Assembly: GCF_900111125.1 (NCBI RefSeq)
Contig: NZ_FOGE01000003.1
Span: forward strand, 248,001 to 312,000
Length of the DNA: 64,000 bases
DNA from: Sphingobium sp. YR768
GTDB lineage: Bacteria > Pseudomonadota > Alphaproteobacteria > Sphingomonadales > Sphingomonadaceae
Direction: 5' to 3'
Numbering within the stretch: position 1 is the first letter of the stretch; every line of letters starts with the position of its first letter. The notes beneath the pieces were generated by a model. That model did not search any database and was not told the DNA's origin. It was given only the letters and a program-made list of their open reading frames with translations. Below, piece after piece: positions 52,820-61,816 of this stretch. A program made the translations under genes and the position numbers.

Positions 52820-53578
52820 CTATCCCCGTCGGAACACCGGCGCGCGTTTTTCGAAGAAGGCGGCGAAGGCTTCCTGGGCTTCGGGCGAGGAGAGGGTTTC
52901 GCGGAACAGGCGGGCTTCCTCTTCCATCCTGGCGTTGAGCGCGGCGGGATCGCCCTTCATCAGGCGGCGGGTGGCAAGCAGGGCTTGCGGCGGCTTGGCC
53001 ATCAACGCGGCGGCCTTTGCCCGGGCATGGGCCAGCAGGCCTTCCGCCGGGACGATGGCGGTAACGAGGCCGGCACGATCGGCCGCGTCGGCGTCCATCG
53101 GTTCGCCGAGCAACAGCATCGCCGCCGCCTTGGCATGGCCCAGCGTCGTGGGCGCGAGCAGGCTGGAGCCGGCTTCGGGCACGAGGCCCAGATTGACGAA
53201 GGGCATGATGAAGCGCGCGTCGGGCGCGGCATAGACCAGATCGCAGTGGAACAGCATGGTCGTGCCGACGCCGACCGCCAGCCCCTGCACCGCGGCGATC
53301 AGAGGTTTGTCGAAGGCGGCGATCGCCTGGATGAAGGCGAAGGCGGCGGCGGCGCCCTCCGGCCCGGCCATGAAGTCCTTCAGGTCATTGCCCGCGCAAA
53401 AGGCGTCCCCCTGCCCCGTAAACAGGACTGCGCCAATGTCCGGCCGGGCGGAGGCATCGGCCAGAGCGGCCGTCATCGCGCGATACATCGGGCCGGTCAG
53501 CGCATTCTTCTTGTCGGGGCGATCGAACTGAATCTCGATGACGCCGTCCGTTTCCATGATCCTGATACCGTCGGACAC
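52820..53578 (-). CDS. Enoyl-CoA hydratase/isomerase family protein
   Basis: Crotonase-fold enzyme (252 aa) for fatty-acid or related acyl-CoA steps. The oxyanion pocket is seen as FCAGNDLKDFM and VGVGTTMLFHCDLVYA, and the Glu-containing segment as VNLGLVPEAGSSLLAP. GTG 53578 is the start: GGAGAGG lies 7 nt upstream and the protein begins VSDGIRIMETDGV. The much longer frame through the transporter gene is not translated from any supported site. Stand-alone gene. Confidence 0.92.
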   Translation of the reverse strand: MSDGIRIMETDGVIEIQFDRPDKKNALTGPMYRAMTAALADASARPDIGAVLFTGQGDAFCAGNDLKDFMAGPEGAAAAFAFIQAIAAFDKPLIAAVQGLAVGVGTTMLFHCDLVYAAPDARFIMPFVNLGLVPEAGSSLLAPTTLGHAKAAAMLLLGEPMDADAADRAGLVTAIVPAEGLLAHARAKAAALMAKPPQALLATRRLMKGDPAALNARMEEEARLFRETLSSPEAQEAFAAFFEKRAPVFRRG

Positions 53579-53678
53579 GGTCCATCCTCTCCTTTTTGGA
53601 CTCCAAGGGGAAATTGTTGGCGCAGCCGGAGCGCCGCGTCTATCCCCCGCGCAAACCGCCGCTGCCATGGGAAAGCCG

Positions 53679-54659
53679 ATGAATCGCCTGCGCCAAGTCC
53701 TGGACCCGTTCCTGTTGCTGCTGATCGCGACCGTCGCCCTAGCGTCCGTCCTGCCTGCAAGGGGCGAAGGCGCGCGGATAGCCGACATGGCGGCGGACGC
53801 CGGCATCGTGCTGCTTTTTTTCCTGCATGGCGCAAAATTATCGCGTGAGGCGATCTGGAGCGGCGCGAAAGCGTGGAAACTGCATCTGGCGACGCTCGGC
53901 ACGACCTTCGTCGCTTTCCCGATTCTGGGGCTGATCATCGGGCGATTCGGCATCGTGCCGCAGGATATGCGGGCGGGCCTGCTGTTCCTGACGTTGCTGC
54001 CTTCGACGGTGCAATCGTCCATCGCCTTCACCGCGATCGCGCGGGGCAATGTGGCGGCGGCGGTGGTCAGCGCCTCCTTCTCCAACCTGCTGGGCATTTT
54101 CCTGACACCCGTTTTGGTCGCCCTGCTGATGCAGAGAAGCGGCAGCGGGAGCCTGATTTCCCTGTCTTCGGTCGAAGGGATCGTGTTGCAATTGCTGCTC
54201 CCCTTCGTCGTGGGGCATTTGCTGCGGCCGTGGATCGGCGGCTTCGTGACGCGGCACAAGAGCCTGCTGGGCAAGGTCGACCGGGGATCGATCCTGCTGG
54301 TGGTCTATGCCGCTTTCTCCGCCGCCGTGGTCGAGGGGCTGTGGTCGAAAGTGTCGGGCTCGGAATTGCTGGCGCTGGCGGGGCTGTGCATCGCGATATT
54401 GGCGGTCATCCTGCTGTTCACGCTGGCGCTGGGGCGGATGATGGGTCTGTCGCGGGAAGATGCGATCGTGCTGCAATTTTGCGGGTCGAAGAAGAGCCTC
54501 GCGTCCGGCGTGCCGATCGCTGGCGTGTTGTTCCCGGCGGCGGCGGTGGGGCCGATCCTGCTGCCGATCATGCTGTTCCACCAGATCCAGCTGATGGCCT
54601 GCGCCTTTCTGGCGCGCCATTATGGGGCACAGGTGGACGATAAAAAAGACAGCGAGTGA
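53679..54659 (+). CDS. Bile acid:sodium symporter family protein (SBF-like)
   Basis: A 326-residue, ten-helix transporter of the SBF-like group. Motifs LLFFLHGAKLSREAIWSG and FCGSKKSLASGVPIAGVLF are typical. Substrates in bacteria are organic anions or are unknown. Divergent from the crotonase gene. ATG 53679 has GGGAAAG upstream and is preferred over ATG 53667. Confidence 0.88.
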   Translation: MNRLRQVLDPFLLLLIATVALASVLPARGEGARIADMAADAGIVLLFFLHGAKLSREAIWSGAKAWKLHLATLGTTFVAFPILGLIIGRFGIVPQDMRAGLLFLTLLPSTVQSSIAFTAIARGNVAAAVVSASFSNLLGIFLTPVLVALLMQRSGSGSLISLSSVEGIVLQLLLPFVVGHLLRPWIGGFVTRHKSLLGKVDRGSILLVVYAAFSAAVVEGLWSKVSGSELLALAGLCIAILAVILLFTLALGRMMGLSREDAIVLQFCGSKKSLASGVPIAGVLFPAAAVGPILLPIMLFHQIQLMACAFLARHYGAQVDDKKDSE

Positions 54660-54730
54660 GACATAGGAATCGACTCTGCCGAGGTGCTTTTATACATACG
54701 TAAAATATAAGCTGGTCTGGGGTAATCGCA

Positions 54731-55897
54731 TTGGTCCAAGGGGTGCTGGCCGGGAATGATCCCGACGCGGGGTGGAGCCTGCCGGCCTGGACCTATGCCG
54801 ATCCCGAATTTTTCGCGGTGGAGGTGGAGCGGATATTCCGTCCGTCCTGGCAGATCGTCTGTCATGAGAGCGACATTCCCCTTCCCGGCGACTATCATAC
54901 GCTCGATTATATTGGCGAAAGCGTGATCCTGATGCGTGGCGACGATGGCGTCGTGCGCGGCTTCACCAATGTCTGCCGCCATCGCGGCGCGCGGATCGTG
55001 GACGGGACGAGCGGCTGCGCGAAGAAGCTGGTCTGCCCCTATCATGGCTGGACCTATGAGACGGACGGCCGCCTGTCCGGCGTGCCGATGAAGGCCAGCT
55101 ATGGCGCGGGTTTCGCGCTGGCCGACCATGGCCTGGCGCCCGTCGAAGTCGAAAGCTGGCAGGGCTTCCTGTTCGTGCGGCTGATCAACGATGGCGGGCC
55201 ATCTGTAGCGCAGATGATGGCGCCCTATGTGCAGGAAATTGAAGCCTATCGCTTTGGCGACTTGCGCGCGCTGGGGCGGGTGACGTTGCGGCCGCGCGAT
55301 GTGAACTGGAAGAATATCGGCGATAATTATTCGGACGGACTGCATATCGCGGTGGCGCATCCGGGGCTGAAGCGGCTCATGGGTGACGGCTATGGCGTGG
55401 AGACGTCGCTCCATGCCGACAAGATGTGGGGGCCGATCCTCGATCGCCCGTCGGTCAACCTGTCCGAGCGGGCCTATCAGCATTTTCTGCCGTCCGTGCC
55501 GCATCTGCCGCCCGAGCGGCAGCGGCTCTGGACCTATTATAAGCTGTGGCCCAATTTCGCCTTCGATATCTATCCCGATCAGGTGGACTTCATGGCCTGG
55601 CTGCCGGTGTCGCCGACGCAGACTTTGATCCGCGAGATTTCTTACGCCTTGCCGGATGATCGCAGGGAGATGAAGGCCGCCCGCTACCTCAACTGGCGGA
55701 TCAACCGGCAGGTCAATGCCGAGGATACGGAACTGGTCGGGCGGGTGCAGGCGGGTATGGCCTCGGCCAGCTTCACCGTCGGCCCCTTGAGCGAACAGGA
55801 AGTGGCGCTGCGGCATTTTTGCGGGCGGGTGCGGGAGCTTATCCCGCAGGCGCGGCTGCATCGCGCGCCGGGAATGGGATGGAGCAGCAGGGCATGA
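54731..55897 (+). CDS. Rieske non-heme iron aromatic ring-hydroxylating oxygenase, alpha subunit
   Basis: A 388-residue oxygenase. Rieske centre CRHRGARIVDG and CPYHGWTYE; mononuclear iron site in NWKNIGDNYSDGLHIAVAHPGL (Asn/Asp and two His). Starts with TTG 54731, with GGGG about 8 nt upstream; the family start is near LVQGVLAGNDP. Coupled to the FAD oxidoreductase gene by ATGA. No ferredoxin or reductase gene is next to it, so electrons must come from elsewhere. Substrate unknown; possibly carnitine-, betaine- or sterol-type as in similar stand-alone oxygenases. Confidence 0.88.
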   Translation: MVQGVLAGNDPDAGWSLPAWTYADPEFFAVEVERIFRPSWQIVCHESDIPLPGDYHTLDYIGESVILMRGDDGVVRGFTNVCRHRGARIVDGTSGCAKKLVCPYHGWTYETDGRLSGVPMKASYGAGFALADHGLAPVEVESWQGFLFVRLINDGGPSVAQMMAPYVQEIEAYRFGDLRALGRVTLRPRDVNWKNIGDNYSDGLHIAVAHPGLKRLMGDGYGVETSLHADKMWGPILDRPSVNLSERAYQHFLPSVPHLPPERQRLWTYYKLWPNFAFDIYPDQVDFMAWLPVSPTQTLIREISYALPDDRREMKAARYLNWRINRQVNAEDTELVGRVQAGMASASFTVGPLSEQEVALRHFCGRVRELIPQARLHRAPGMGWSSRA

Positions 55898-57501
55898 GCA
55901 AATCCTACGACGCGGTCATCATCGGGGGTGGGCATAATGGCCTCACCTGCGCCTTCTATCTGGCGCGGGCGGGATACAAGGTCCGCATCCTGGAGCGGCG
56001 CAATGTCGTGGGCGGCGCGGCGGTGACGGAGGAATTCCACCCCGGTTTCCGCAATTCGACCGCCAGCTACACGGTCAGCCTGCTCAATCCCAAGGTCATC
56101 CGCGACATGAAGCTGGCCGATCACGGCTATCGCGTGATCGAGCGGCCGATCAGCAATTTCCTGCCGCAGGAGGATGGCGGCTATCTGAAGCTGGGCGGCG
56201 GACTGGAGAAGACGCAGGCCGAGTTCGCCAAGTTTAGCGCGAAGGACGCCGCGGCGCTGCCGGCTTATTATGATGCGCTGGAGGTAGTGGCCGATATACT
56301 GCGCGATCTGGTGCTGAAAAGTCCGCCCAATGTCGGCGATGGGCTGACCATGATCGTCGATGCGCTGAAACAGGGCCGCCGGATCGCGGGCCTCGGCATC
56401 GAGCAGCAGCGCGATGTGCTGGACCTGTTCACCAAATCGGCCCGCAGCTTCCTCGACTCATGGTTCGAGAGCGATGCCGTGAAGGCCGCGTTCGGCTTCG
56501 ACGCCGTGGTCGGCAATTATGCCAGCCCCGACACGCCGGGCAGCGCCTATGTGCTGCTGCACCATGTGTTCGGTGAGGTGAATGGCAAGAAGGGTGCCTG
56601 GGGCCATAGCGTGGGCGGCATGGGCACTATCACGCAGATCATGGCGAAGGTCGTGGCGGCCATGGGCGTGGAGATCACATTGGAAGCGCCTGTCGCATCG
56701 GTGCTGGTCGATGGCGCGCGCGCGGTCGGGGTGAAGCTGGAGAGCGGCGAAGAGGTGATGGGCGGCGCGGTGATCGCCAATGTCGGGCCGAAACTGCTCT
56801 ATGAGCGGATGATGGCCCCCGCCGACCTGCCGGCCGATTTCCTGAAGCGCGTGAAGGCGTTCAAGGCGGGATCGGGCACGTTCCGCATGAATGTGGCATT
56901 GGATGCCTTGCCCGACTTCACCTGCCTGCCGGGCGTGGGGGAACATCATCAGTCGGGGATCATCATCGCGCCGACTTTGGACTATATGGACCGGGCCTTT
57001 CTGGATGCGAAGCGCGATGGTTGGTCGAAAGCGCCGATCGTGGAAATGCTGATCCCCTCGACTATAGACGACACGCTGGCCCCGGCCGGGTGCCATGTGG
57101 CAAGCCTCTTCTGCCAGCAATTCGCGCCGGACCTGCCGGACGGGCGCCATTGGGACGATGAGCGCGAAGCAGCGGCCGATGCGATCATCGCCACGGTGGA
57201 GGCGCAGGCGCCGGGCTTTACGAGAAGCGTGATTGCAAGGCAGATTCATTCGCCGCTGGATCTGGAGCGGAAATTCGGGCTGGTCGGCGGCGACATCATG
57301 CATGGCAATCTGACGCTGGACCAGATGTGGGCCGCGCGCCCGGTGCTGGGCCATGGCGCCTATCGCGGACCGGTGAAAGGCCTCTATATGTGCGGCGCAG
57401 GCACGCATCCGGGCGGCGGCGTGACCGGCGCGCCGGGGCATAATGCGGCGCGGGAGGTGTTGCGCGACGGGACGCTGATCGGGAAATGGCGGCGAAGGTA
57501 A
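55894..57501 (+). CDS. FAD-dependent oxidoreductase, phytoene desaturase/PYROXD2-like
   Basis: A 535-residue flavoprotein with the dinucleotide-binding motif YDAVIIGGGHNGLTCAFYLARA at the N-terminus and RRNVVGGAAVTEEF. The C-terminal GLYMCGAGTHPGGGVTGAPG completes the FAD site. Family members saturate or desaturate isoprenoid or related lipids or are of unknown function. ATGA overlap with the Rieske oxygenase suggests two steps of one pathway. Confidence 0.85.
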   Translation: MSKSYDAVIIGGGHNGLTCAFYLARAGYKVRILERRNVVGGAAVTEEFHPGFRNSTASYTVSLLNPKVIRDMKLADHGYRVIERPISNFLPQEDGGYLKLGGGLEKTQAEFAKFSAKDAAALPAYYDALEVVADILRDLVLKSPPNVGDGLTMIVDALKQGRRIAGLGIEQQRDVLDLFTKSARSFLDSWFESDAVKAAFGFDAVVGNYASPDTPGSAYVLLHHVFGEVNGKKGAWGHSVGGMGTITQIMAKVVAAMGVEITLEAPVASVLVDGARAVGVKLESGEEVMGGAVIANVGPKLLYERMMAPADLPADFLKRVKAFKAGSGTFRMNVALDALPDFTCLPGVGEHHQSGIIIAPTLDYMDRAFLDAKRDGWSKAPIVEMLIPSTIDDTLAPAGCHVASLFCQQFAPDLPDGRHWDDEREAAADAIIATVEAQAPGFTRSVIARQIHSPLDLERKFGLVGGDIMHGNLTLDQMWAARPVLGHGAYRGPVKGLYMCGAGTHPGGGVTGAPGHNAAREVLRDGTLIGKWRRR

Positions 57502-57508
57502 TTATATT

Positions 57509-58141
57509 TCAGAGATCGTATATCGGCCGCCCTGCATTCACCCACTCTCGCATCGATTGTACCATCTGTACGGTGGGATATTCTCTTATATCATCTTTGG
57601 ATGCCCCACATGCCAGTTCACGTTCGACATACCAAGCCTGGAAAACATCGTAATCACTGAGTATCTTGCTGGCTCCGATGGACGGTGCGCCCGCGTGATG
57701 AACCAGCCAATCACGAACATGGCGAACTATCTTGATATGATCGCCGCCATGTGCGCGAATATCCCAACCTGCGATATCGGATAACGCCTTGTGATAATCG
57801 AACCGCGTTTCCTCCAGAATCAGGATCGCCTTGGTTTCCAACTGTCCTTCACCGAAACGACGACATCCATGATCTATGCCCAGTTCGAACGGCATGTTCA
57901 TGCGTGCATATTCGTTCCCGCTGGCGGACTTACATCGACTGAGATCATGGATTGCATATTTCGAACCGCGAACGAGTTCGACAATGCGATCCAGTCTATT
58001 CGCCGCATTGTCTGCATTTTCGGGCGCCAGACGAGGATAATATCCTAAATCCGTTACACAAAAAGCCATAGCTTGAAGCAGCGGCGCGAACTCTTCATCA
58101 AACGGGCAATTGATGAAGACAGACAATTCGAATGGCGCCAT
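57509..58141 (-). CDS. TIR-like / nucleoside-deoxyribosyltransferase-like protein of unknown function
   Basis: A 210-residue protein with the pattern VFINCPFDEEFAPLLQAMAF at the N-terminus, then SKYAIHDLSRC, ARMNMPFELGIDHGCRRF and ILEETRFDYHKALSDIAGWD. The FELG glutamate after a Rossmann-like beta-alpha repeat resembles the active site of nucleoside deoxyribosyltransferases and TIR NADases. It is separated by 6 nt from the DUF2188 gene upstream. A/T content is clearly higher than the surroundings, a sign of transfer. The catalytic role is inference. Confidence 0.7.
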   Translation of the reverse strand: MAPFELSVFINCPFDEEFAPLLQAMAFCVTDLGYYPRLAPENADNAANRLDRIVELVRGSKYAIHDLSRCKSASGNEYARMNMPFELGIDHGCRRFGEGQLETKAILILEETRFDYHKALSDIAGWDIRAHGGDHIKIVRHVRDWLVHHAGAPSIGASKILSDYDVFQAWYVERELACGASKDDIREYPTVQMVQSMREWVNAGRPIYDL

Positions 58142-58147
58142 TCCGCC

Positions 58148-58372
58148 TCAACCGATGGCCGGATGGATATCACCCATGTAGGAATTGCGCTCTCGGATAC
58201 GACCGTCCCTATCATGAATATACAGAACGGTTTTCTGATTTCTCGCAATTTTCACAGCAGCAGCAATGGCTTCTTCCTGAGTTGAATGCGTACTGCTGGC
58301 CCTTACCGAACCCGTCTTTTTTACGCTCCAGCCCCTCGGACCGGGAACGACATGCTGTCCGCCCTTAGCCAT
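58148..58372 (-). CDS. DUF2188 domain protein
   Basis: A 74-residue protein with the DUF2188 pattern: QHVVPGPRGWSVKKTGSVRA, then a helix TQEEAIAAAVKIARNQ and IHDRDGRIRERNSYMGDIHP. These small beta-alpha proteins have no established function but occur near defence and toxin-type genes. AGGAG lies 10 nt before ATG 58372. First gene of a two-gene operon with the TIR-like protein. A/T-richer than its neighbours. Confidence 0.82.
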   Translation of the reverse strand: MAKGGQHVVPGPRGWSVKKTGSVRASSTHSTQEEAIAAAVKIARNQKTVLYIHDRDGRIRERNSYMGDIHPAIG

Positions 58373-58501
58373 GGATCACGCACTCCTTAGGCTCTTCATA
58401 TAGGGATTTTCGAGTAAAACAGCTACTAAATCTCGATGCTCAACCGAGGCAACCGCCTGCCGCCTTGCCCTCCCCCGCTCGCTTCCCTAAAGCACCGGCT
58501 C

Positions 58502-59497
58502 ATGCCCGATATCTTCATTCCTGACGCGACTCCCGAGCTGACTGGCCGGGCGTTGTTTCCGCATCGGCATCTGCTGTCGATCGCCGACCTCAAGCCCTGG
58601 GAAATCCGCTTCCTGCTGGATGAGGCCGAACATTGGGCCGCGACCAACAAGGGGCAGGCGCGCAAGCATGACGGGCGGCTGGCGGGGATGACCCAGATCA
58701 ACGCCTTTTTCGAGAATAGCACGCGCACCTTGCTGTCGTTCGAGATTGCCGGCAAGCGACTGGGCGCGGATGTGGTGAACATGGCCGCCGCCACGTCCAG
58801 CCTGAAGAAGGGCGAGACGCTGATCGACACGGCGATGACGCTGAACGCCATGGCCGCCGATGTGATCGTCATCCGTCATGCCAGTTCGGGCGCGGTGCGG
58901 CTGATCGCCGACAAGGTGGATTGTCCGGTGCTGAACGCAGGCGATGGCTGGCACCAGCATCCCACGCAGGCCCTGCTCGACGCGCTGACCATTCGCCGTC
59001 GCAAGGGCAGTTTCGAAGGGCTGGTGGTCGCGATCTGCGGTGACGTGCTGCATAGCCGGGTGGCGCGGTCGAACATGCTGTGCCTCGCTGCGCTGGGCGC
59101 GCAGGTGCGCGCGGTGGCGCCGCCGACGCTGCTGCCGCCTGAGGTCGAGATGCTGGGGGCGACGCCCTATACGCGGATGGACGAAGGGCTGGAGGGCGCG
59201 GACGTGGTGATGATGCTGCGGCTTCAGAATGAGCGGATGGACGGCGCCTTCATCCCGTCAGCGCGCGAATATCATGCGCTGTACGGCCTGACGCCCGAAC
59301 GGCTGGCCATCGCCAAGCCCGACGCGCTGGTCATGCATCCCGGCCCGATGAACCGGGGCGTGGAAATCACCAGCACGGTGGCCGACCATCCCGATCGTTC
59401 TGCGATCACCGAACAGGTGGCGATGGGCGTGGCGGTGCGCATGGCGTGCCTGGATGTGCTGACGCGCAGCGCGCGTGCTGTGGAGGGCTGGGCATGA
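58502..59497 (+). CDS. pyrB: Aspartate carbamoyltransferase catalytic subunit
   Basis: Second step of pyrimidine synthesis (331 aa). Carbamoyl-phosphate site [19 protein letters not shown]; the common second Arg-Thr is replaced by Leu-Leu (STRTLLSFE). [23 protein letters not shown] and [12 protein letters not shown] match the family. ATG 58502 begins MPDIFIPDA. Stop overlaps the next gene by ATGA; no regulatory subunit gene is present. Confidence 0.95.
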   Translation: MPDIFIPDATPELTGRALFPHRHLLSIADLKPWEIRFLLDEAEHWAATNKGQARKHDGRLAGMTQINAFFENSTRTLLSFEIAGKRLGADVVNMAAATSSLKKGETLIDTAMTLNAMAADVIVIRHASSGAVRLIADKVDCPVLNAGDGWHQHPTQALLDALTIRRRKGSFEGLVVAICGDVLHSRVARSNMLCLAALGAQVRAVAPPTLLPPEVEMLGATPYTRMDEGLEGADVVMMLRLQNERMDGAFIPSAREYHALYGLTPERLAIAKPDALVMHPGPMNRGVEITSTVADHPDRSAITEQVAMGVAVRMACLDVLTRSARAVEGWA

Positions 59498-60717
59498 CCA
59501 AGATCGCCATCATCAACGGCAAGTTGGCCGATCCCGCCGGTGATGCGCTGACATCCGGTACCGTGCTGATCGAGGGCGACCGGATCGTCGCGACGGGCGC
59601 GGTCGATGTGCCGACCGATGCGCAAACGATTGACGCACAGGGGCTGGTGGTCGCGCCGGGCCTGATCGATCTGGGTGTGTTCGCCACAGACAAACCCGCC
59701 TTCCACTTTGGCGGGATCACACGCGCGGCGCTGATGCCGGACCAGCGCGCGCCCCTGGACGAAGTCGGCCTGATCCGGGAGGCGACCCGCGCGGGCAAGC
59801 CCGATTTCTGGGTGCACCCGATCGCGGCGGCGACGCGGGGCCTCAAAGGGACCGAAATGGCCGAAATGGGCCTGATGCAGATGGCCGGGGCGAAAGCCGT
59901 GGGCACCGGGCGCCAGTGGATCGCCGATTCGGGCGTGATGCTGCGCGTGCTGGCCTATGCCAGCGGGCTAGGCCTGACATTGATCGCTCATGCAGAAGAT
60001 GGCGGCCTGTCGGCCAAGGCGGTAGCGACCAGCGGCGAGACGGCGACGCGCCTCGGCCTGCCTCACGCTCCGGCCTGTGCCGAGGCGATGGCGATCGCCC
60101 GCGACCTGATGCTGGTGCGGCAGACCGGCGCGGCGATCCATTTCCGGCTGGTGACGACGAAGGCGGGCTTCGATCTGATCCGCGCCGCCAAGGCCGAAGG
60201 ACTGAAGGTAAGCTGCGGCATCAGCCCGGCCTATCTCTATCTCAACGATCAGGCGGTGACGGATTTCCGCACTTTTGCCCGCCTGTCCCCGCCTCTGCGT
60301 GACGAGCGTGATCGGCAGGCTTGTCTCGCGGCGGTGGCCGACGGCACGGTCGACGTCATCACCTCCAGCCATGATCCGCGCGGGCCGGAGGACAAGCGCC
60401 TGCCCTTCGCCGATGCCTCACCGGGCATGGCGGGAGCGGAAACGCTGCTGGCGCTGTCGCTCAATCTGGTGCGCGACGGGCAGCTTTCGATCAACCGGTT
60501 GATGACGCTGCTGAGCGCCAATCCGGCGAAGATATTGGGCGTGGACGCTGGCAGCTTTGCGAGCGGCAGCGCGGCGGACCTGATCTTCATCGATCCGGAT
60601 GCACCCTGGATCGTCGATTCGGGCAAGATGGCGGCAGCGGCGGGCAACACCCCATTCGACCGCCTGCCGGTGCAGGGCCGCGCGCGGCGGATCATGAAGG
60701 GTGGGCTGTTCCTGTAA
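59494..60717 (+). CDS. pyrC: Dihydroorotase-family protein lacking the HxH metal motif
   Basis: An amidohydrolase-fold protein (407 aa) placed with pyrB. The usual D-x-H-x-H after GLID is [13 protein letters not shown] here, and the carboxylated Lys region is altered. Other blocks remain: [25 protein letters not shown] and [16 protein letters not shown]. It resembles the non-catalytic DHOase-like partner that stabilises PyrB in several bacteria. A catalytic DHOase may be elsewhere. Symbol is by position. Confidence 0.8.
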   Translation: MTKIAIINGKLADPAGDALTSGTVLIEGDRIVATGAVDVPTDAQTIDAQGLVVAPGLIDLGVFATDKPAFHFGGITRAALMPDQRAPLDEVGLIREATRAGKPDFWVHPIAAATRGLKGTEMAEMGLMQMAGAKAVGTGRQWIADSGVMLRVLAYASGLGLTLIAHAEDGGLSAKAVATSGETATRLGLPHAPACAEAMAIARDLMLVRQTGAAIHFRLVTTKAGFDLIRAAKAEGLKVSCGISPAYLYLNDQAVTDFRTFARLSPPLRDERDRQACLAAVADGTVDVITSSHDPRGPEDKRLPFADASPGMAGAETLLALSLNLVRDGQLSINRLMTLLSANPAKILGVDAGSFASGSAADLIFIDPDAPWIVDSGKMAAAAGNTPFDRLPVQGRARRIMKGGLFL

Positions 60718-61684
60718 CGGCCGCCATCATATGATCGTCGACCTGCGCCTGTGACATCAGATGCAGGGCGCAGCGTTCGTCATCAATGCCATAAGCGAGC
60801 AGCCAGCCTTCGGGCAGGCGGAGTGCTCCGCACACATAGATGACCGATCCGGCGTTGGGGTTGAGCGGCGGATAGAGCCGGTCCGAGGCGAAAGGGTTGG
60901 GCAACTCGATGGCACGCCGGGCGATACGCCGGAGGCCAGTCCGGCAGTCCGCGTCGAAGGTGAAGACCGCTGCCTTGTAGCTGCGTGTCGAAGTGCCGCT
61001 GTAGAAAGTGGCGTGGCAGAAGTGATAATATTCGCCCTGCCACAGGATCGGCGCGGCGCCGCCGCGAAGCAGTCCGAGGCCGGGAGCAGACGGGACAAGC
61101 GGCCCACGCACATCGACCTCTTCGAACAGCAGATCATCGTCGCCGATCGTGCGGACGGCCATGACCGTGAACGGGTCCGATGCGTAGAGCGCCTTGATCT
61201 GCCCGTCGAAGAAGAGGCCCCAATTCTTCTCGATCATCTGGCGATCGCCGGTCTTCCCCAGCAACAGAGGCCGCCCGACCGGTCGGAGTGCGTGGCGATC
61301 GATGGCGCAGACGAACTGGTTGTTGTGCGGCTTCTTATAGCCGTCATTCCAGTAGAGATAATCGCGCCCGTCGAGGCGGAACAGGCGGGGATCGGCATGC
61401 CAGGACAGGCTGGCGGACGGATAGCAGGCCGGATCGAGCAGCAGATGATCCGAAAAGGGCGTCACGCTGTCCGCGATGATATCCAGATTGGCATTCAGGC
61501 GACAAAAGGCGATCTTTCGCCCCAACGCCTCCGAAACCACGCGATAGGCCATGATATAGCCATCGCCATCAGCCAGCAGGCTGGGGTTGAACACGCGAAA
61601 GCCGTCGCCCCGGCTATCTCGCCAGGATTGCGGCACCAGCGCTTCATTGTCGAAGATGCGCGTGAACCCCGTCGTCAGCGTCAT
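60692..61684 (-). CDS. GH130-like five-bladed propeller glycosidase/phosphorylase family protein
   Basis: A 330-residue soluble protein with repeated blades: FRVFNPSLLADGDGYIMAYR, SWHADPRLFRLDGRDYLYWN, EKNWGLFFDGQIKALYASDP and GGAAPILWQGEYYHFCHATF. The N-P-S-L-L, D-P-R-L-F and H-F-C-H-A positions are those of GH130-like or related propellers acting on mannosides. It is convergent with the dihydroorotase-family gene and overlaps it by 26 nt. Substrate and activity are not established. Confidence 0.7.
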   Translation of the reverse strand: MTLTTGFTRIFDNEALVPQSWRDSRGDGFRVFNPSLLADGDGYIMAYRVVSEALGRKIAFCRLNANLDIIADSVTPFSDHLLLDPACYPSASLSWHADPRLFRLDGRDYLYWNDGYKKPHNNQFVCAIDRHALRPVGRPLLLGKTGDRQMIEKNWGLFFDGQIKALYASDPFTVMAVRTIGDDDLLFEEVDVRGPLVPSAPGLGLLRGGAAPILWQGEYYHFCHATFYSGTSTRSYKAAVFTFDADCRTGLRRIARRAIELPNPFASDRLYPPLNPNAGSVIYVCGALRLPEGWLLAYGIDDERCALHLMSQAQVDDHMMAAVTGTAHPS

Positions 61685-61816
61685 GCCTGCATCCCCATCT
61701 CGATCCGACGTCCCGTCTTACAAAGCCGTTGATCGCCCCGCTATGGCTGTTGCGCGGGCGCGAGGGAACCTGCGTCGTGCTGACGCGCTTGCCCTGTTGG
61801 ACAGCAGGGGATGATG

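Noticed and set aside
52820-54274. Longer reading of the enoyl-CoA hydratase frame to 484 residues
   Set aside because: The extra part is antisense to the SBF transporter and lacks similarity; GTG 53578 has a good ribosome binding site.
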